Part shown: piece by piece, positions 1 to 9,198 of the stretch
How the letters are laid out: each line of letters opens with the position of its first letter
Position numbering within the stretch: position 1 is the stretch's first letter
From: Leptotrichia sp. oral taxon 215 str. W9775
Lineage (GTDB): Bacteria; Fusobacteriota; Fusobacteriia; Fusobacteriales; Leptotrichiaceae
Length of the DNA: 64,000 nt
NCBI RefSeq assembly: GCF_000469505.1
Contig: NZ_KI272860.1
Coordinates: 1 to 64,000, forward strand
Direction: 5' to 3'
The notes under the pieces: generated by a model
What the model saw: the letters and a program-made list of their open reading frames with translations, nothing else
Databases searched by the model: none
What the model was told of the DNA's origin: nothing
Made by a program: the position numbers and the translations under genes

Positions 1-425
1 ATGCATTGGAAATAGAAAGAATAGACATAACAGATATAATACCTGAAGACAAGGGACCGGATCAGCAGATAGTAGTAATGGATGAAAGAGCATTGAATTT
101 TGACTTTGACAAATCAGTTGTAAAACCACAATACTTTGAAATGTTACATAAATTTATAGAATATGTAAACTTCAATGACTATGAAGTAGTAATAGAAGGA
201 CATACAGATTCTAAAGGAACAAATGCCTATAACATGGCACTTGGAATGAGAAGGGCACAAAGCGTAAAAGCTAAGTTGCTGGAATTTGGAATGGATCCAA
301 GCAGAATAGTGGGAACAGTATCAAAAGGAGAAGAAGAACCGGTAGCAACAAACACAACAGACGAAGGAAGAGCACAAAACAGAAGAATAGAATTCAAGCT
401 TTCAAGAAGAGGAAGCCAGCAGTAA
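1..425 (+). CDS. OmpA-family C-terminal domain protein (5' end outside window)
   Basis: The reading frame is open to the left edge (codons from base 3), so only the last 140 or so residues are visible. They form an OmpA/MotB-type peptidoglycan-binding domain: a first strand with FDFDKSVVKP, then the core GHTDSKGTNAYNMALGMRRA and a C-terminal NRRIEF. In this family the domain binds diaminopimelate in peptidoglycan and tethers an outer-membrane protein or lipoprotein to the wall. The missing N-terminus would decide whether this is a beta-barrel porin or a lipoprotein. The gene ends in TAA and a hairpin follows at 435. Domain identity is firm; the full protein is unknown. Confidence 0.9.
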   Translation, partial: ALEIERIDITDIIPEDKGPDQQIVVMDERALNFDFDKSVVKPQYFEMLHKFIEYVNFNDYEVVIEGHTDSKGTNAYNMALGMRRAQSVKAKLLEFGMDPSRIVGTVSKGEEEPVATNTTDEGRAQNRRIEFKLSRRGSQQ

Positions 426-434
426 TAATAAAAT

Positions 435-497
435 GAGACTCTCTCAAATAGAAAAAAATAGTTCCTATATTATTTTTTGAGAAAGTCTCTATTTTTA
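435..497 (+). terminator. Intrinsic terminator, probably a shrunken copy of the intergenic palindrome family
   Basis: Arms GAGACTCTCTCAAA and TTTGAGAAAGTCTC pair almost fully and are followed by a T-rich stretch (ATTTTTATG). The position 10 bases after the OmpA-domain stop fits a terminator. The arm sequence resembles the ends of the larger palindromes at 18406, 27877 and 31897 (GAGGCTGTCTCAAA type), so this may be a minimal derivative of that repeat. Confidence 0.75.
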
Positions 498-615
498 TGT
501 AAATATTATTTATAGCATAAAATAATCACGAAAGAAAAATTCAGGCTCTTTGTCAAAAAAGGAGAGAAAATAAACAAAAAATATAAAATTATTGATAAAT
601 ATTAAAAGTATAAAA

Positions 616-644
616 TTGACATTTTTGAAAAAATCAATTATAAT
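616..644 (+). promoter_or_regulatory. Consensus sigma-70 promoter for the SIMPL gene
   Basis: TTGACA at 616-621 and TATAAT at 639-644 are separated by exactly 17 bases, 46 bases before the start of the next gene. Both hexamers match the housekeeping consensus. This shows the SIMPL gene has its own promoter after the terminator at 435. Confidence 0.8.
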
Positions 645-689
645 TCAATGTAAGCTCATAAAGTTAACTTAATATAAAGGATGTCGTGA

Positions 690-1421
690 TTGATAATGAA
701 AAAAGTTCAATTTATAATAACTGCAACTATTCTGTCATTTGGATTGATTATATCTGCAGCATTGTTATCTAATGCAATGCACAATTCAGATAAAAATCAG
801 AACAGAATAACAGTAAAAGGTGTAGCTGAAAAAAGAGTAAAAGCTGACAAGGCAATAATAAATGTCGTATTTTCAACATCTAATACAAAATTAGAAGATG
901 CTCAGACAAATATATCCGAAAAGGAAAAAGCTGTTCTTGAAATTTTAAAATCTCTTGAATTAAAAGAAAATGAGTATCATATAAATAATGTTAAAATACA
1001 GCCTAATTTTTCAGAAAGACAGCAGGAAAGGGAAACTAAAATATTAAATTATGATGTTATGCAGTCTGTAGTTATTGCTCCAAAAAATATTGAGAGAAGT
1101 GATGAAATTTATGAAAAACTGCAGGAATTAAAACTGACATTTAATAATATGGAAATTGTAAAACCTGAGTATTATATTACAAGTATTGAGAAATATAAAA
1201 AGGATTTGCTTGTCAGTGCAACTGAAAATGCTGAAATGAGAGCTAGGGAAATGCTAAAAGTCAACAAAAATGAAATCGGTGGATTGGAAAATATGACGCA
1301 AGGACAGTTTGAAATTCTACCTGACAGGGAAGACTCAAAACATGTAAATGATGAGGAACCTAATCAAATGTATAAAAAACTGCGTTCAGTAGTAACAGCA
1401 ACATATTTAATAAAATATTAA
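690..1421 (+). CDS. SIMPL-domain (DUF541) exported protein
   Basis: A 243-residue protein with an N-terminal signal/anchor (KKVQFIITATILSFGLIISA) followed by a SIMPL domain, recognisable from ITVKGVAEKRVKADKAIINVVFS and the closing VVTATYLIKY. Members are periplasmic or membrane-anchored and of poorly defined function; some were linked to oxidative stress or signalling. The TTG at 690 lies 8 bases after AAAGGA (676-681), better spacing than the ATG at 696, so TTG is preferred, but the ATG cannot be excluded. It has its own consensus promoter and is followed 40 bases later by efp, with no clear terminator between them. Confidence 0.85.
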   Translation: MIMKKVQFIITATILSFGLIISAALLSNAMHNSDKNQNRITVKGVAEKRVKADKAIINVVFSTSNTKLEDAQTNISEKEKAVLEILKSLELKENEYHINNVKIQPNFSERQQERETKILNYDVMQSVVIAPKNIERSDEIYEKLQELKLTFNNMEIVKPEYYITSIEKYKKDLLVSATENAEMRAREMLKVNKNEIGGLENMTQGQFEILPDREDSKHVNDEEPNQMYKKLRSVVTATYLIKY

Positions 1422-1461
1422 ATTATAAAACTTATATAAAATTTTAGGAGGAAATTAGAAA

Positions 1462-2034
1462 ATGAAACCAGCAGCAGAATTAAGACAAGGAAGCACATAT
1501 AGAAAGGATAATATCCCATATTTGATACTTAAAGCTGAAAGACATCAGTCAACATCAGGTAAGAGACAAAGAGCAGCAGAAGTAAAATTCAAGACAAAAG
1601 AATTAATTTCAGGAAAAATTCAGGAAATTACTGTTCTTGCAACAGAACTTATGGATGATATTATTCTTGATAGAAACCAAATGCAATTCCTATATGAATC
1701 AGAAGGAGAATACTTCTTCATGGATCAGGAAACTTTTGAACAAATAGGTCTTACAGAAGAAGATTTAGGAGATGCAGTAAACTTCCTAATGGAAGAAATG
1801 ATAATTCAAGTGCTTATGTATGAAGGAACACCAGTAGGAGTTGAATTACCTAACACAGTAATAAGAGAAGTTACTTATACTGAACCAGGATTAAAAGGGG
1901 ACACAATAGGAAGAGCAACAAAACCTGCAACAATTTCTACAGGATATACTTTACAAGTACCTTTATTTGTAGTAATAGGGGATAAAATTAAAATTGATAC
2001 AAGAACAGGGGAATACTTAGAAAGAGCTAACTAG
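1462..2034 (+). CDS. efp: Elongation factor P
   Basis: A 190-residue protein of normal EF-P length, with the three-domain pattern ending in TLQVPLFVVIGDKIKIDTRTGEYLERAN and the domain II signature VTYTEPGLKGDT. EF-P rescues ribosomes stalled on polyproline stretches. The modifiable residue aligns with Lys34, but its loop reads STSGKRQRAAE rather than the E. coli-type KPGKGQA. No EpmA, EarP or YmfI-like modifying enzyme lies nearby. The start is supported by AGGAGG 11-14 bases upstream. A compact terminator follows at 2063. Confidence 0.97.
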   Translation: MKPAAELRQGSTYRKDNIPYLILKAERHQSTSGKRQRAAEVKFKTKELISGKIQEITVLATELMDDIILDRNQMQFLYESEGEYFFMDQETFEQIGLTEEDLGDAVNFLMEEMIIQVLMYEGTPVGVELPNTVIREVTYTEPGLKGDTIGRATKPATISTGYTLQVPLFVVIGDKIKIDTRTGEYLERAN

Positions 2035-2062
2035 AAATAAAAAGTATAATTTTATAAAAATA

Positions 2063-2087
2063 GACTGGCATACTCCAGTCTTTTTTG
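2063..2087 (+). terminator. efp: Intrinsic terminator of efp
   Basis: Stem GACTGG / CCAGTC with a short loop, immediately followed by TTTTTTG. It lies about 30 bases after the efp stop and ends the SIMPL-efp unit. Confidence 0.9.
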
Positions 2088-2183
2088 TTATAATAAATTC
2101 ACAAAGTTTTTTGAGATTTTAATATTTTGAAAAATAGAAGTATAGGGGTTAATAAACAAATTAGATAAAAGGTGGGGATTTTT

Positions 2184-3101
2184 TTGAAAAGTATAAAAAC
2201 AGCATTTTTATTACTGTTATTTTTTTATTGTCTAGTTAGTTGCGGAAAAATTTTTAATGAAAATATTTCTGAAGAATTGAGTATTGGAAAAGAAATTGTA
2301 AATAGTGATGATAAACAAAAGAAAAATGAGGGGAAAATAATAATAGCTTCTTTTAATGCAATGAGATTGGGGGAAAAGGAAAAAAATTATGAGGTAATGG
2401 CAAAAATTCTTTCAAACTTTGATTTGATTGGAATAGAAGAAGTAATGCATGAAAAGGGACTGAAAAAGTTAAAGGCTCATTTAGTAAAGCTTACAGGAGA
2501 AAAATGGGAATATATAATATCTGAAAATTCTGTTGGAAGTGAAGGATATCGTGAATATTATGGATATATTTACAGAAAAAAGAAGTTTCAGGAAGCTAGG
2601 AGAATAGGGTTTTACAAGGAAAAGAATGAAAATGAATTTATGAGGGAGCCTTATGGAGCATACTTTAAATCAGGAAATTTTGATTTTGTGTATGTTATAT
2701 GTCATTCAATTTTTGGTGATAAGGAGACCCAGAGATTAATTGAAGCTTCAAATTATGTAAATGTATATGAATATTTTTTAAAGGAAAGTGGAGAAAGTGA
2801 TATTATAATAGCAGGGGATTTTAATGTGCCGGCAGATAGTCCAGCCTTTAGAAATCTTTCAGAAAGAGCAGGAGTATCCTATCTCCTTTTGCCTGGAGAA
2901 AATCCCACTACGCTTTCAGATGAAAGGCTTGTAAGCTCGTATGATAATTTTTTTATAAATAAGGATAAAACAAGAGAATTTTTAGAAAATTCAGGAGTTT
3001 ATAATTTTGTAAAAAACAATAATTATGCTATAATAAAAAAATACATATCAGATCATCTCCCTATATTTTCAGAATATTCTATTGAATATGATCTGGATTA
3101 A
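2184..3101 (+). CDS. Endonuclease/exonuclease/phosphatase (EEP) family lipoprotein
   Basis: Starting at TTG 2184, 7 bases after AAAGGTGGGG, the protein has 305 residues and a type II signal peptide with lipobox LVSC (Cys20). An in-frame GTG at 2172 lies inside the ribosome binding site and is less likely. The body is a DNase I-like EEP domain: SFNAMRLG near residue 57, GIEEVM (metal-binding Glu), GDFNVP near 214 and SDHLP near 290. EEP enzymes cleave phosphodiesters; as an envelope-anchored member it could be a nuclease or a sphingomyelinase/phosphatase-like enzyme. The sequence does not decide the substrate. All main catalytic motifs are present. Confidence 0.85.
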   Translation: MKSIKTAFLLLLFFYCLVSCGKIFNENISEELSIGKEIVNSDDKQKKNEGKIIIASFNAMRLGEKEKNYEVMAKILSNFDLIGIEEVMHEKGLKKLKAHLVKLTGEKWEYIISENSVGSEGYREYYGYIYRKKKFQEARRIGFYKEKNENEFMREPYGAYFKSGNFDFVYVICHSIFGDKETQRLIEASNYVNVYEYFLKESGESDIIIAGDFNVPADSPAFRNLSERAGVSYLLLPGENPTTLSDERLVSSYDNFFINKDKTREFLENSGVYNFVKNNNYAIIKKYISDHLPIFSEYSIEYDLD

Positions 3102-3155
3102 TTGAAATGGAATAACATAAATTATAGGAAAAGATGAAAAATATAAAGGAGAATT

Positions 3156-4526
3156 ATGGACAGTTCAGTTAAAGAATTATATAAAAAGGTTTTTACAATA
3201 GGAATACCAGTATCAATTGAAAATATGATATACAGTCTGATGAATTTTATAGATGTTTTCATGGTTGGGAAAGAGAATGTTGTACTGGGATTAGGAACAG
3301 CTGCAGTTGCAGGATTAGGTTTTGCAAATCAGATATTTATGATTTTTATAGTTTCACTTTTTGGATTGAACAGTGGAGGTGGAATACTTGCCGCTCAATA
3401 CTATGGAAAAAAAGATTATAAAAATTTGAAAAAGTGTCTGGGAATAACAATTACTGTTGGACTTCTGTTTTCATTTTTATTTTTTCTAATGGGACTTTTT
3501 ATTCCTGAAAAAATTATAGGAATCTTTACATCGGATCCTAAGGTTTTAAAATTAGGTGCAAATTATTTTAGAATAATAGCTCTTATTTATCCATTGATAG
3601 GACTAGGTTATTCCTTTAATATGCAGTTACGTGCAATTGGAAAGAATCAGTATTCCTTATATTCTACAATTATAGGATTATGTATCAATCTTGTAGGAAA
3701 TTATCTTTTTATTAATGGAAACCTTGGTTTTCCGGCAATGGGAGTTGTAGGAGCTGCAATTGCTACAGTAATAGCGAGAATAGTGAGTGTTTTTTATCTG
3801 ATATATATAATCTATAAAAATAAGTTGCCTATGGCAGGAAATTTCCAGGAATTATTCAAATTATCATGGAGTTTTATTGCGAAAGCATTGAAGATTTCCC
3901 TTCCTGTATTTGGTCATGAAATAATGTGGGTAACAGGTGTAAGCATGTATGTAATAATATATGGAAGAATAGGAACAGAAGCAACAGCTGCAATACAGGT
4001 TGTAAAATCAATAAGCAATCTTGTATTTACCCTTGTATTTGGATTATCAAGCGGTACAGCTGCCATAATTGGACAGGAAATAGGAGCAGGAAACGAGGAA
4101 AATGCATACAAATATGCAGTAGAACTGCTAAAAATTTCATTAGTAATAGGAACTGCTGTAGCTTTATTTGTTTATGCGATATGTCCTGTTGTATTAATTT
4201 TAATGAAGGTAGACAGTGCAATTTATCCATTAGCTAGACAAATAGTATTTTCTGAAGGAATTCTTATAATAATAAAAACTACTGGAACACTATTTATTGT
4301 GGGAGTTTTAAGAGCTGGCGGAGATACGTTGTGGACTATGTTTGCAGATCTAATTCCTTTATGGACATTTGCAATACCTCTGACGTATATTGCAGGACTT
4401 AAATTTGGACTTCCGATAGCACTTGTATATTTATGTTCAGGAAGTGATGAATTATTAAAAATGCCTTTCTGTATACAGAGATTGAAAAGTAGAAAATGGA
4501 TAAATAACTTAGTAAAAACTTCTTAA
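3156..4526 (+). CDS. MATE family efflux transporter
   Basis: 456 residues with about twelve hydrophobic segments in two internally related halves, each starting with a pattern like IGIPVSIENMIYSLMNFIDVFMVG and ISLPVFGHEIMWVTGVSMYVIIYG. MATE transporters export cationic drugs and metabolites in exchange for Na+ or H+. The ATG follows AAAGGAG at good spacing. It is separated from the EEP lipoprotein by 54 bases and from the PLD-like lipoprotein by 15 bases, so the two following genes are probably co-transcribed. The substrate is not predictable from sequence. Confidence 0.93.
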   Translation: MDSSVKELYKKVFTIGIPVSIENMIYSLMNFIDVFMVGKENVVLGLGTAAVAGLGFANQIFMIFIVSLFGLNSGGGILAAQYYGKKDYKNLKKCLGITITVGLLFSFLFFLMGLFIPEKIIGIFTSDPKVLKLGANYFRIIALIYPLIGLGYSFNMQLRAIGKNQYSLYSTIIGLCINLVGNYLFINGNLGFPAMGVVGAAIATVIARIVSVFYLIYIIYKNKLPMAGNFQELFKLSWSFIAKALKISLPVFGHEIMWVTGVSMYVIIYGRIGTEATAAIQVVKSISNLVFTLVFGLSSGTAAIIGQEIGAGNEENAYKYAVELLKISLVIGTAVALFVYAICPVVLILMKVDSAIYPLARQIVFSEGILIIIKTTGTLFIVGVLRAGGDTLWTMFADLIPLWTFAIPLTYIAGLKFGLPIALVYLCSGSDELLKMPFCIQRLKSRKWINNLVKTS

Positions 4527-4541
4527 ATTGGGAGAAATTAA

Positions 4542-6137
4542 ATGAATAAAAATAAAGATTTTAATGTAGAACTAAATAAAGATTCCAAAAAAAATAACAG
4601 AAAAGATGGTATGAAAAAGTATTTATTAATAGGAACTATGTTGTTAATGGCATCGTGTTCAACAATAAAGAATCCACCTTTAGGAATAAACTATGAAAGT
4701 CCTATACGTGAAACGGAAAATGCAGAGTTTCATTATGATTTGACGTATCTTGATAAGGATGGAAATATTCAGTATGACAGAAATTTATGGGATGCAACTC
4801 TTAAAGTAGTGGATAATGCAAAAGATTATCTTGTAATAGAAATGTTCCTATTTAATGACCTTTATAATAAGGATAAGGAACATTTTCCGGAATTTGCAAA
4901 GGAATATACTGAAAAACTTATAAAAAAGCAGAAAGAAAATCCAAATTTGAAGGTATATGTGCTGGCAGATGAGAATAATAATTTTTATGGTGCATTTGAA
5001 CATCCATTTATAACATCAATGAAAAATGCAGGAATAAATGTAATTATAGTGGATATTTTTAAGTTGAAGGATACTTTTCCATGGTATTCCCCTTTCTGGA
5101 GAACATTTATAGAACCTATGGGAAATCCTCAGAATAAAGGTTGGATAACAAATTTTTATGGAGATATGTGGCCAAAACTTACTGTAAGAAATTTGTTAAG
5201 GGCGCTTAATGTAAAAGCCGATCATAAGAAGGTTTTTCTGAATGAAAAGGAAGTAGTAGTTTCCAGTGCAAACATTCATGATCCAAGTTATTTTCACGAA
5301 AATATTGCAGTATATGCTGACGGTCCTATAGTAAAGGATGTACTTCATGATTTACAGCTTGTTGCAAAGTTTTCTGATTCTGAGATAGATACAGGTAATT
5401 TTCATGAGGAAAGAGAAACTGTTGAGAATACTGCTAAAGATGATAAGATAGAAACTAATAAAGACATAGTAAATATTACAGGAGTATCAGAAAATTCTAT
5501 TACTAATGAAGAAAAAAATGAAATTACAGATACAGAAGGAAAAACTTATAAAATACAGTATCTTACTGAAGCTGCGATAGGAAAACATTTGGATGCCGAT
5601 ATTGATAGTCTGAAAGCAGGTGATGAACTGCTTATGGGAATGTATTTTCTAGCTGATAAGGGAGTGATAGACAGATTAATCAAGGCGGCAAACAGAGGAG
5701 TAAAAATAAGAATAATTTTCGACAGAAGCAGGGATGCCTTTGGAATGAGTACAAATGGGCTTCCAAATAAACCTGTTTCAAAAAAATTGAAAAAGCACAC
5801 AAAAGGAAAAATTGAAATAAAATGGTATTTTACAAATAATGAACAATATCACACAAAGATTACTCTAATGAAAAAAACAGACGGCAATGTTATAATCAAC
5901 GCAGGATCTGCGAATCTAATAAAAAAGAATATTAGAGGATATATAATGGATTCAAACTTTAGAATACTTACAACTCAGGATTCAAAAATGTCAAAGGATA
6001 TTTATGAATACTTTGACAGGCTATGGGAAAATAAAGATGGTTTATTTACAATAAACTTTGATGATGAACCGACAACAAGTGGATTTTCAGATTTTATGTA
6101 TAAAATATTGGATGCTACACAGTTAGGTTCCTTCTAG
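4542..6137 (+). CDS. Phospholipase D-like lipoprotein (cardiolipin synthase-like)
   Basis: A 531-residue protein with two HxK motifs. The first (KADHKKVFLNEKEVVVSSAN, about residue 225) has Glu where HKD enzymes have Asp. The second (QYHTKITLMKKTDGNVIINAGSAN, about residue 430) places an Asp three residues later than usual. Two such domains form one active site in PLD and cardiolipin synthases, which transfer phosphatidyl groups. A lipobox LMASC puts the lipidated Cys at residue 39, after a hydrophilic 23-residue extension; the ATG at 4542 has a clear GGGAGA site, whereas the internal Met24 does not. A charged linker (residues 290-335) separates the halves. Function as cardiolipin synthase is unproven. 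Confidence 0.85.
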   Translation: MNKNKDFNVELNKDSKKNNRKDGMKKYLLIGTMLLMASCSTIKNPPLGINYESPIRETENAEFHYDLTYLDKDGNIQYDRNLWDATLKVVDNAKDYLVIEMFLFNDLYNKDKEHFPEFAKEYTEKLIKKQKENPNLKVYVLADENNNFYGAFEHPFITSMKNAGINVIIVDIFKLKDTFPWYSPFWRTFIEPMGNPQNKGWITNFYGDMWPKLTVRNLLRALNVKADHKKVFLNEKEVVVSSANIHDPSYFHENIAVYADGPIVKDVLHDLQLVAKFSDSEIDTGNFHEERETVENTAKDDKIETNKDIVNITGVSENSITNEEKNEITDTEGKTYKIQYLTEAAIGKHLDADIDSLKAGDELLMGMYFLADKGVIDRLIKAANRGVKIRIIFDRSRDAFGMSTNGLPNKPVSKKLKKHTKGKIEIKWYFTNNEQYHTKITLMKKTDGNVIINAGSANLIKKNIRGYIMDSNFRILTTQDSKMSKDIYEYFDRLWENKDGLFTINFDDEPTTSGFSDFMYKILDATQLGSF

Positions 6138-6170
6138 AACAACAAAATTAGAAAATAAGGTGATGAAAAG

Positions 6171-7517
6171 ATGAAGAAAAAGATATTTCTTTTGCTATTG
6201 ATAGTAGCATTGGGAGCAATGACAGTATCATGTTTTAAGAAAAAAGATGACAAAAAAAATCAACAGACTACAGAGCAGAAAGATAATACAAATGGAACGA
6301 TAAATACAGATATGTTTAATGCAGGAAATCAGCCTACAGGTAATCCAAATATAAAAAATCTTACCCCTGAAGAACAGCAGTTCCTGATTAATAATCAGAT
6401 TGATCCGGCAAAAGTATCTCCTGCAATTGATAAAGCACAGCAGGGAGATAAGGAAGCTATACTTTCACTGGCACAACTTTATTTTAATTTGAAAGATAAT
6501 GAAAAAACAAAAAAATATCTGCAAATGGGAGTAGATAAAAATTATCCTGAAGCTATTTATAACTTAGCTGTATTATTAAAACAGGAAGGTAAGGAAGCAG
6601 AAGCAAAGAAACTTATGGATAGATTACCTAAAAATGCCGCAGCTACTTCAAGACAGTTAAGACCAGGAGCACAGGCATATAATAATGGTATTGATTTGAT
6701 AAAGGCTAAAAAATATAATGAAGCTAAGGCACAGTTTCAAAGTGCTTATAAACAAGGAATAAAAGAAGCAGATATACAGATAGCCCTATTAAATAAGGAA
6801 ACTAAAAATTATAACGAGGCATTGAAATGGTTTAAACTTGCCCTTGGACGTGGAGTTACAGCCGCAAACTTTGAAATAGGGGCGATATTATACGATACAG
6901 GTAAGCAAAGTGAAGCAAGACCTTATCTTATGAAAGCTTATAATTCAGGAAATAAAGCATTAGCAATGCCTATTGCATTATCCTATCATAAAGAAAATAA
7001 TATGAAGGAAGCGTTGAAATGGTATAAAATTGCCGCGAAAAATGGAGATAAGGATGCTAAGGCAGCAGTAGCTGAGATTGAAGGAGGAAGTAATAAAGTT
7101 AATTCAATCTTAGGTGATAATTCTAAGAGAAGTCTTACAGACAGTACAATTTCGAGCTTAAAAAATAATGAGCCAAAAAGTAACTCAATATTCAATCCTA
7201 GTATTGGGAAAAATGAGCAGACAAGTTCTCCAGATTACAATGTGAACTTAGATAAAAATTCCGGTAACAGTAAACAAACAAATACAGCAGCATCAGGTAA
7301 AGCAGATAACAAGTCTGCCAAACCGTCAAATGAACAGACACAGCAGCAGAAACAGGATGAAAAGGAACAGAAAAGAGCCGAAAAAGCAGTAGCTGATGCA
7401 ATAAGAAGAGCTTCAAAAAGAAAAGGTTCAAATAAAGGTACAAGTAATCCAAATGCTGTACCATCAGATAAAAGCATTGAAGATGTGATAAATAAAAAGG
7501 CGGCTGAATATAAATAA
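6171..7517 (+). CDS. TPR/Sel1-repeat lipoprotein
   Basis: 448 residues with lipobox TVSC (Cys21), a Gln/Asn-rich linker, then a helical-repeat region (about residues 80-305) of TPR/Sel1 type, for example EALKWFKLALGRGVTAANFEIGAILYDTGK and EALKWYKIAAKNGDKDAKAAVAEIEGG. The C-terminal third is low-complexity (Gln, Lys, Ser, Asn-rich). Such proteins are envelope scaffolds. It is last in the MATE, PLD-lipoprotein, TPR run (33-base spacing from the previous gene), with a strong terminator behind it. No specific partner is evident. Confidence 0.85.
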   Translation: MKKKIFLLLLIVALGAMTVSCFKKKDDKKNQQTTEQKDNTNGTINTDMFNAGNQPTGNPNIKNLTPEEQQFLINNQIDPAKVSPAIDKAQQGDKEAILSLAQLYFNLKDNEKTKKYLQMGVDKNYPEAIYNLAVLLKQEGKEAEAKKLMDRLPKNAAATSRQLRPGAQAYNNGIDLIKAKKYNEAKAQFQSAYKQGIKEADIQIALLNKETKNYNEALKWFKLALGRGVTAANFEIGAILYDTGKQSEARPYLMKAYNSGNKALAMPIALSYHKENNMKEALKWYKIAAKNGDKDAKAAVAEIEGGSNKVNSILGDNSKRSLTDSTISSLKNNEPKSNSIFNPSIGKNEQTSSPDYNVNLDKNSGNSKQTNTAASGKADNKSAKPSNEQTQQQKQDEKEQKRAEKAVADAIRRASKRKGSNKGTSNPNAVPSDKSIEDVINKKAAEYK

Positions 7518-7527
7518 AATTCATTAT

Positions 7528-7580
7528 AAAAGAAACATATTTACTGAGTTAAAAGACAGTAAAGTGTTTCTTTTTCTTTT
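7528..7580 (+). terminator. Intrinsic terminator of the MATE-PLD-TPR run
   Basis: Long stem AAAGAAACA...TTTACTG / CAGTAAA...TGTTTCTTT, ending in a T-rich run (TTTCTTTTTCTTTT). It starts 11 bases after the TPR lipoprotein stop. Confidence 0.88.
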
Positions 7581-7593
7581 GGGTGGAAAAATT

Positions 7594-7634
7594 GAGAAAA
7601 AAAATGTCCTGCCGGTTAAAAAACAGACAGGACA
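7594..7634 (-). terminator. Intrinsic terminator of the convergent membrane-protein gene
   Basis: Read on the minus strand, TGTCCTG pairs with CAGGACA and is followed by eight T. It lies 17 bases beyond the stop of the minus-strand gene at 7651-8049. Confidence 0.88.
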
Positions 7635-7650
7635 TAAAGATTTCAATATT

Positions 7651-8049
7651 TTAAAATAATAGTGTTATTATACCAAGTAAAGCATTTATAAGGAATGTAT
7701 ATGTAAGAAATATACGATTGAAGGATTTTGCAGTATCAGATGTAAAATTAAATGTAAGCAGCAGTGTGATATCTGAAATTATATATAATATTCCTTCTAC
7801 TGATATATTTTTAAGCATAAAAAACTGATATTGTGTTGTTTTTAAAAATATAAGTATAGGTGGCAATAAAGGCCGGAAGGAATTAAAAAACAAATGCAGT
7901 AAAATAATTGATATTTCAAATATAAGAAGAAAAATAGTTATCCTCTCTGCAAATTTAGCTTTTCCTTCTGTTAAAAAAGTGATTCCAAATATCGAATATA
8001 GTCTCATAAATATTATCAAAATTGATAAAAACGCAAGTGTATTAGTCAT
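7651..8049 (-). CDS. Small integral membrane protein, unrecognised
   Basis: A 132-residue hydrophobic protein with about four transmembrane segments (FLSILIIFMRLY, ITIFLLIFEISIILLHLFF, ILYIISDITLLLTF, FLTYTFLINALLGIITLLF). I do not recognise a family. A GGAGATAA site 7 bases before the ATG and a dedicated terminator support a real gene despite its AT-rich, low-complexity sequence. It is a single-gene unit between plus-strand genes. Confidence 0.65.
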   Translation of the reverse strand: MTNTLAFLSILIIFMRLYSIFGITFLTEGKAKFAERITIFLLIFEISIILLHLFFNSFRPLLPPILIFLKTTQYQFFMLKNISVEGILYIISDITLLLTFNFTSDTAKSFNRIFLTYTFLINALLGIITLLF

Positions 8050-8195
8050 TATTTATCTCCATAATTTATTTTTTTATATTTTAGCATATTTAAAAAATAT
8101 AGTAAAGCCGACAATTTAAGAAAAAGGTGGAAATTATTTCAAAAGATTGATAAAATATGAACAACAATAATAAAGCAAAAAAGGAGCTGAAAATT

Positions 8196-8831
8196 ATGAA
8201 GAAAATTTTAGTATTATTATTTATAGGTTTGGGATTATTAGTATTTGGAGACAACTCAAAATTTGAGTTGTTTGCAAATAATATAGGATATATTGAAGAA
8301 GTGAAGAAATATGATAATGGTAATGGAACAATAGAAAAACAGGTAAAGGATTATATGGAACTATTGGAATTTATCTATTCCAATAAAAAAAAGATGGGAG
8401 AAATTACCCGTCAGAAGCTGTATTCAAATTCAGATATGGAGTATCAGGCATATATGGAAAGAATGAAAACAGGAGAATTTAATAAACTTTTTAGAACATT
8501 TGGAATATTTATACCGATAGTAGAAAATATAAAATGGGAAGTGGAAAAGGAAACAGAAGAAGGTAAAGTTATAAAAGCTTCATCTGCTCATTCACGTGTA
8601 TATATTAGAACAGTAAAAAAGGGAAATGGTTTTGAAATATCAGGAAAGCTGAAAGGTTATATAAAAATGGATCGTAGTCCTAATTCAGCTGATAAAAATT
8701 CAGAGGGAAAAAATGGAAGAACATATTTTGAAGAAATATCTGAAAGGGATTTAAATAGAAATTATTTGTTCAGATATTATCTGGAACAGACTAAATATAA
8801 TGTTTACAAAAAAGTTACAGAAGAAAAATAG
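8196..8831 (+). CDS. Exported protein of unknown function
   Basis: From the ATG at 8196, 10 bases after AAAGGAGC, the product has 211 residues and starts with a clean signal peptide (MKKILVLLFIGLGLLVFGD). An upstream in-frame ATG at 8157 would add 13 hydrophilic residues and lacks a binding site. The mature part is charged, with no cysteines or motif I can place. The next gene starts 22 bases downstream, suggesting co-transcription. Confidence 0.75.
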   Translation: MKKILVLLFIGLGLLVFGDNSKFELFANNIGYIEEVKKYDNGNGTIEKQVKDYMELLEFIYSNKKKMGEITRQKLYSNSDMEYQAYMERMKTGEFNKLFRTFGIFIPIVENIKWEVEKETEEGKVIKASSAHSRVYIRTVKKGNGFEISGKLKGYIKMDRSPNSADKNSEGKNGRTYFEEISERDLNRNYLFRYYLEQTKYNVYKKVTEEK

Positions 8832-8853
8832 AAAATTTGGAAGGTAAATTTAA

Positions 8854-9198
8854 ATGAAAATTGTAAAATATATATATAATTTTGATGATAAAGAAAAACA
8901 TTGGGAATATTGTGAAAGAAATAAATTTCCATTTATACTTTTAAAAGATATAAATAAAGACTACACAGAAATATTTTATGATATTACTAATTTCAATGTA
9001 GATCTGGAATATATATCAAAAGAAATAAGCGATATATTTAATTCTTACAGGAAATTTACTTTGAGTGATAATTATTTTTGGGAAAAATATTCAGGACAAT
9101 ATTATTTTTTTGCATTTCCTGTTATGAAAAAACATTCTGAAATTATAGCAGAACAGCTATTTGATTACCTTTTGAAGTATTTAGAAAACTCAAAATAG
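8854..9198 (+). CDS. Hypothetical cytoplasmic protein
   Basis: 114 residues, rich in aromatic and acidic residues (IFYDITNFNVDLEYISKEIS), no signal peptide and no recognised motif. It follows the exported protein at 8196 by 22 bases, with GGAAGG upstream of its ATG. A symmetric terminator lies about 115 bases downstream. Function unknown. Confidence 0.65.
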   Translation: MKIVKYIYNFDDKEKHWEYCERNKFPFILLKDINKDYTEIFYDITNFNVDLEYISKEISDIFNSYRKFTLSDNYFWEKYSGQYYFFAFPVMKKHSEIIAEQLFDYLLKYLENSK

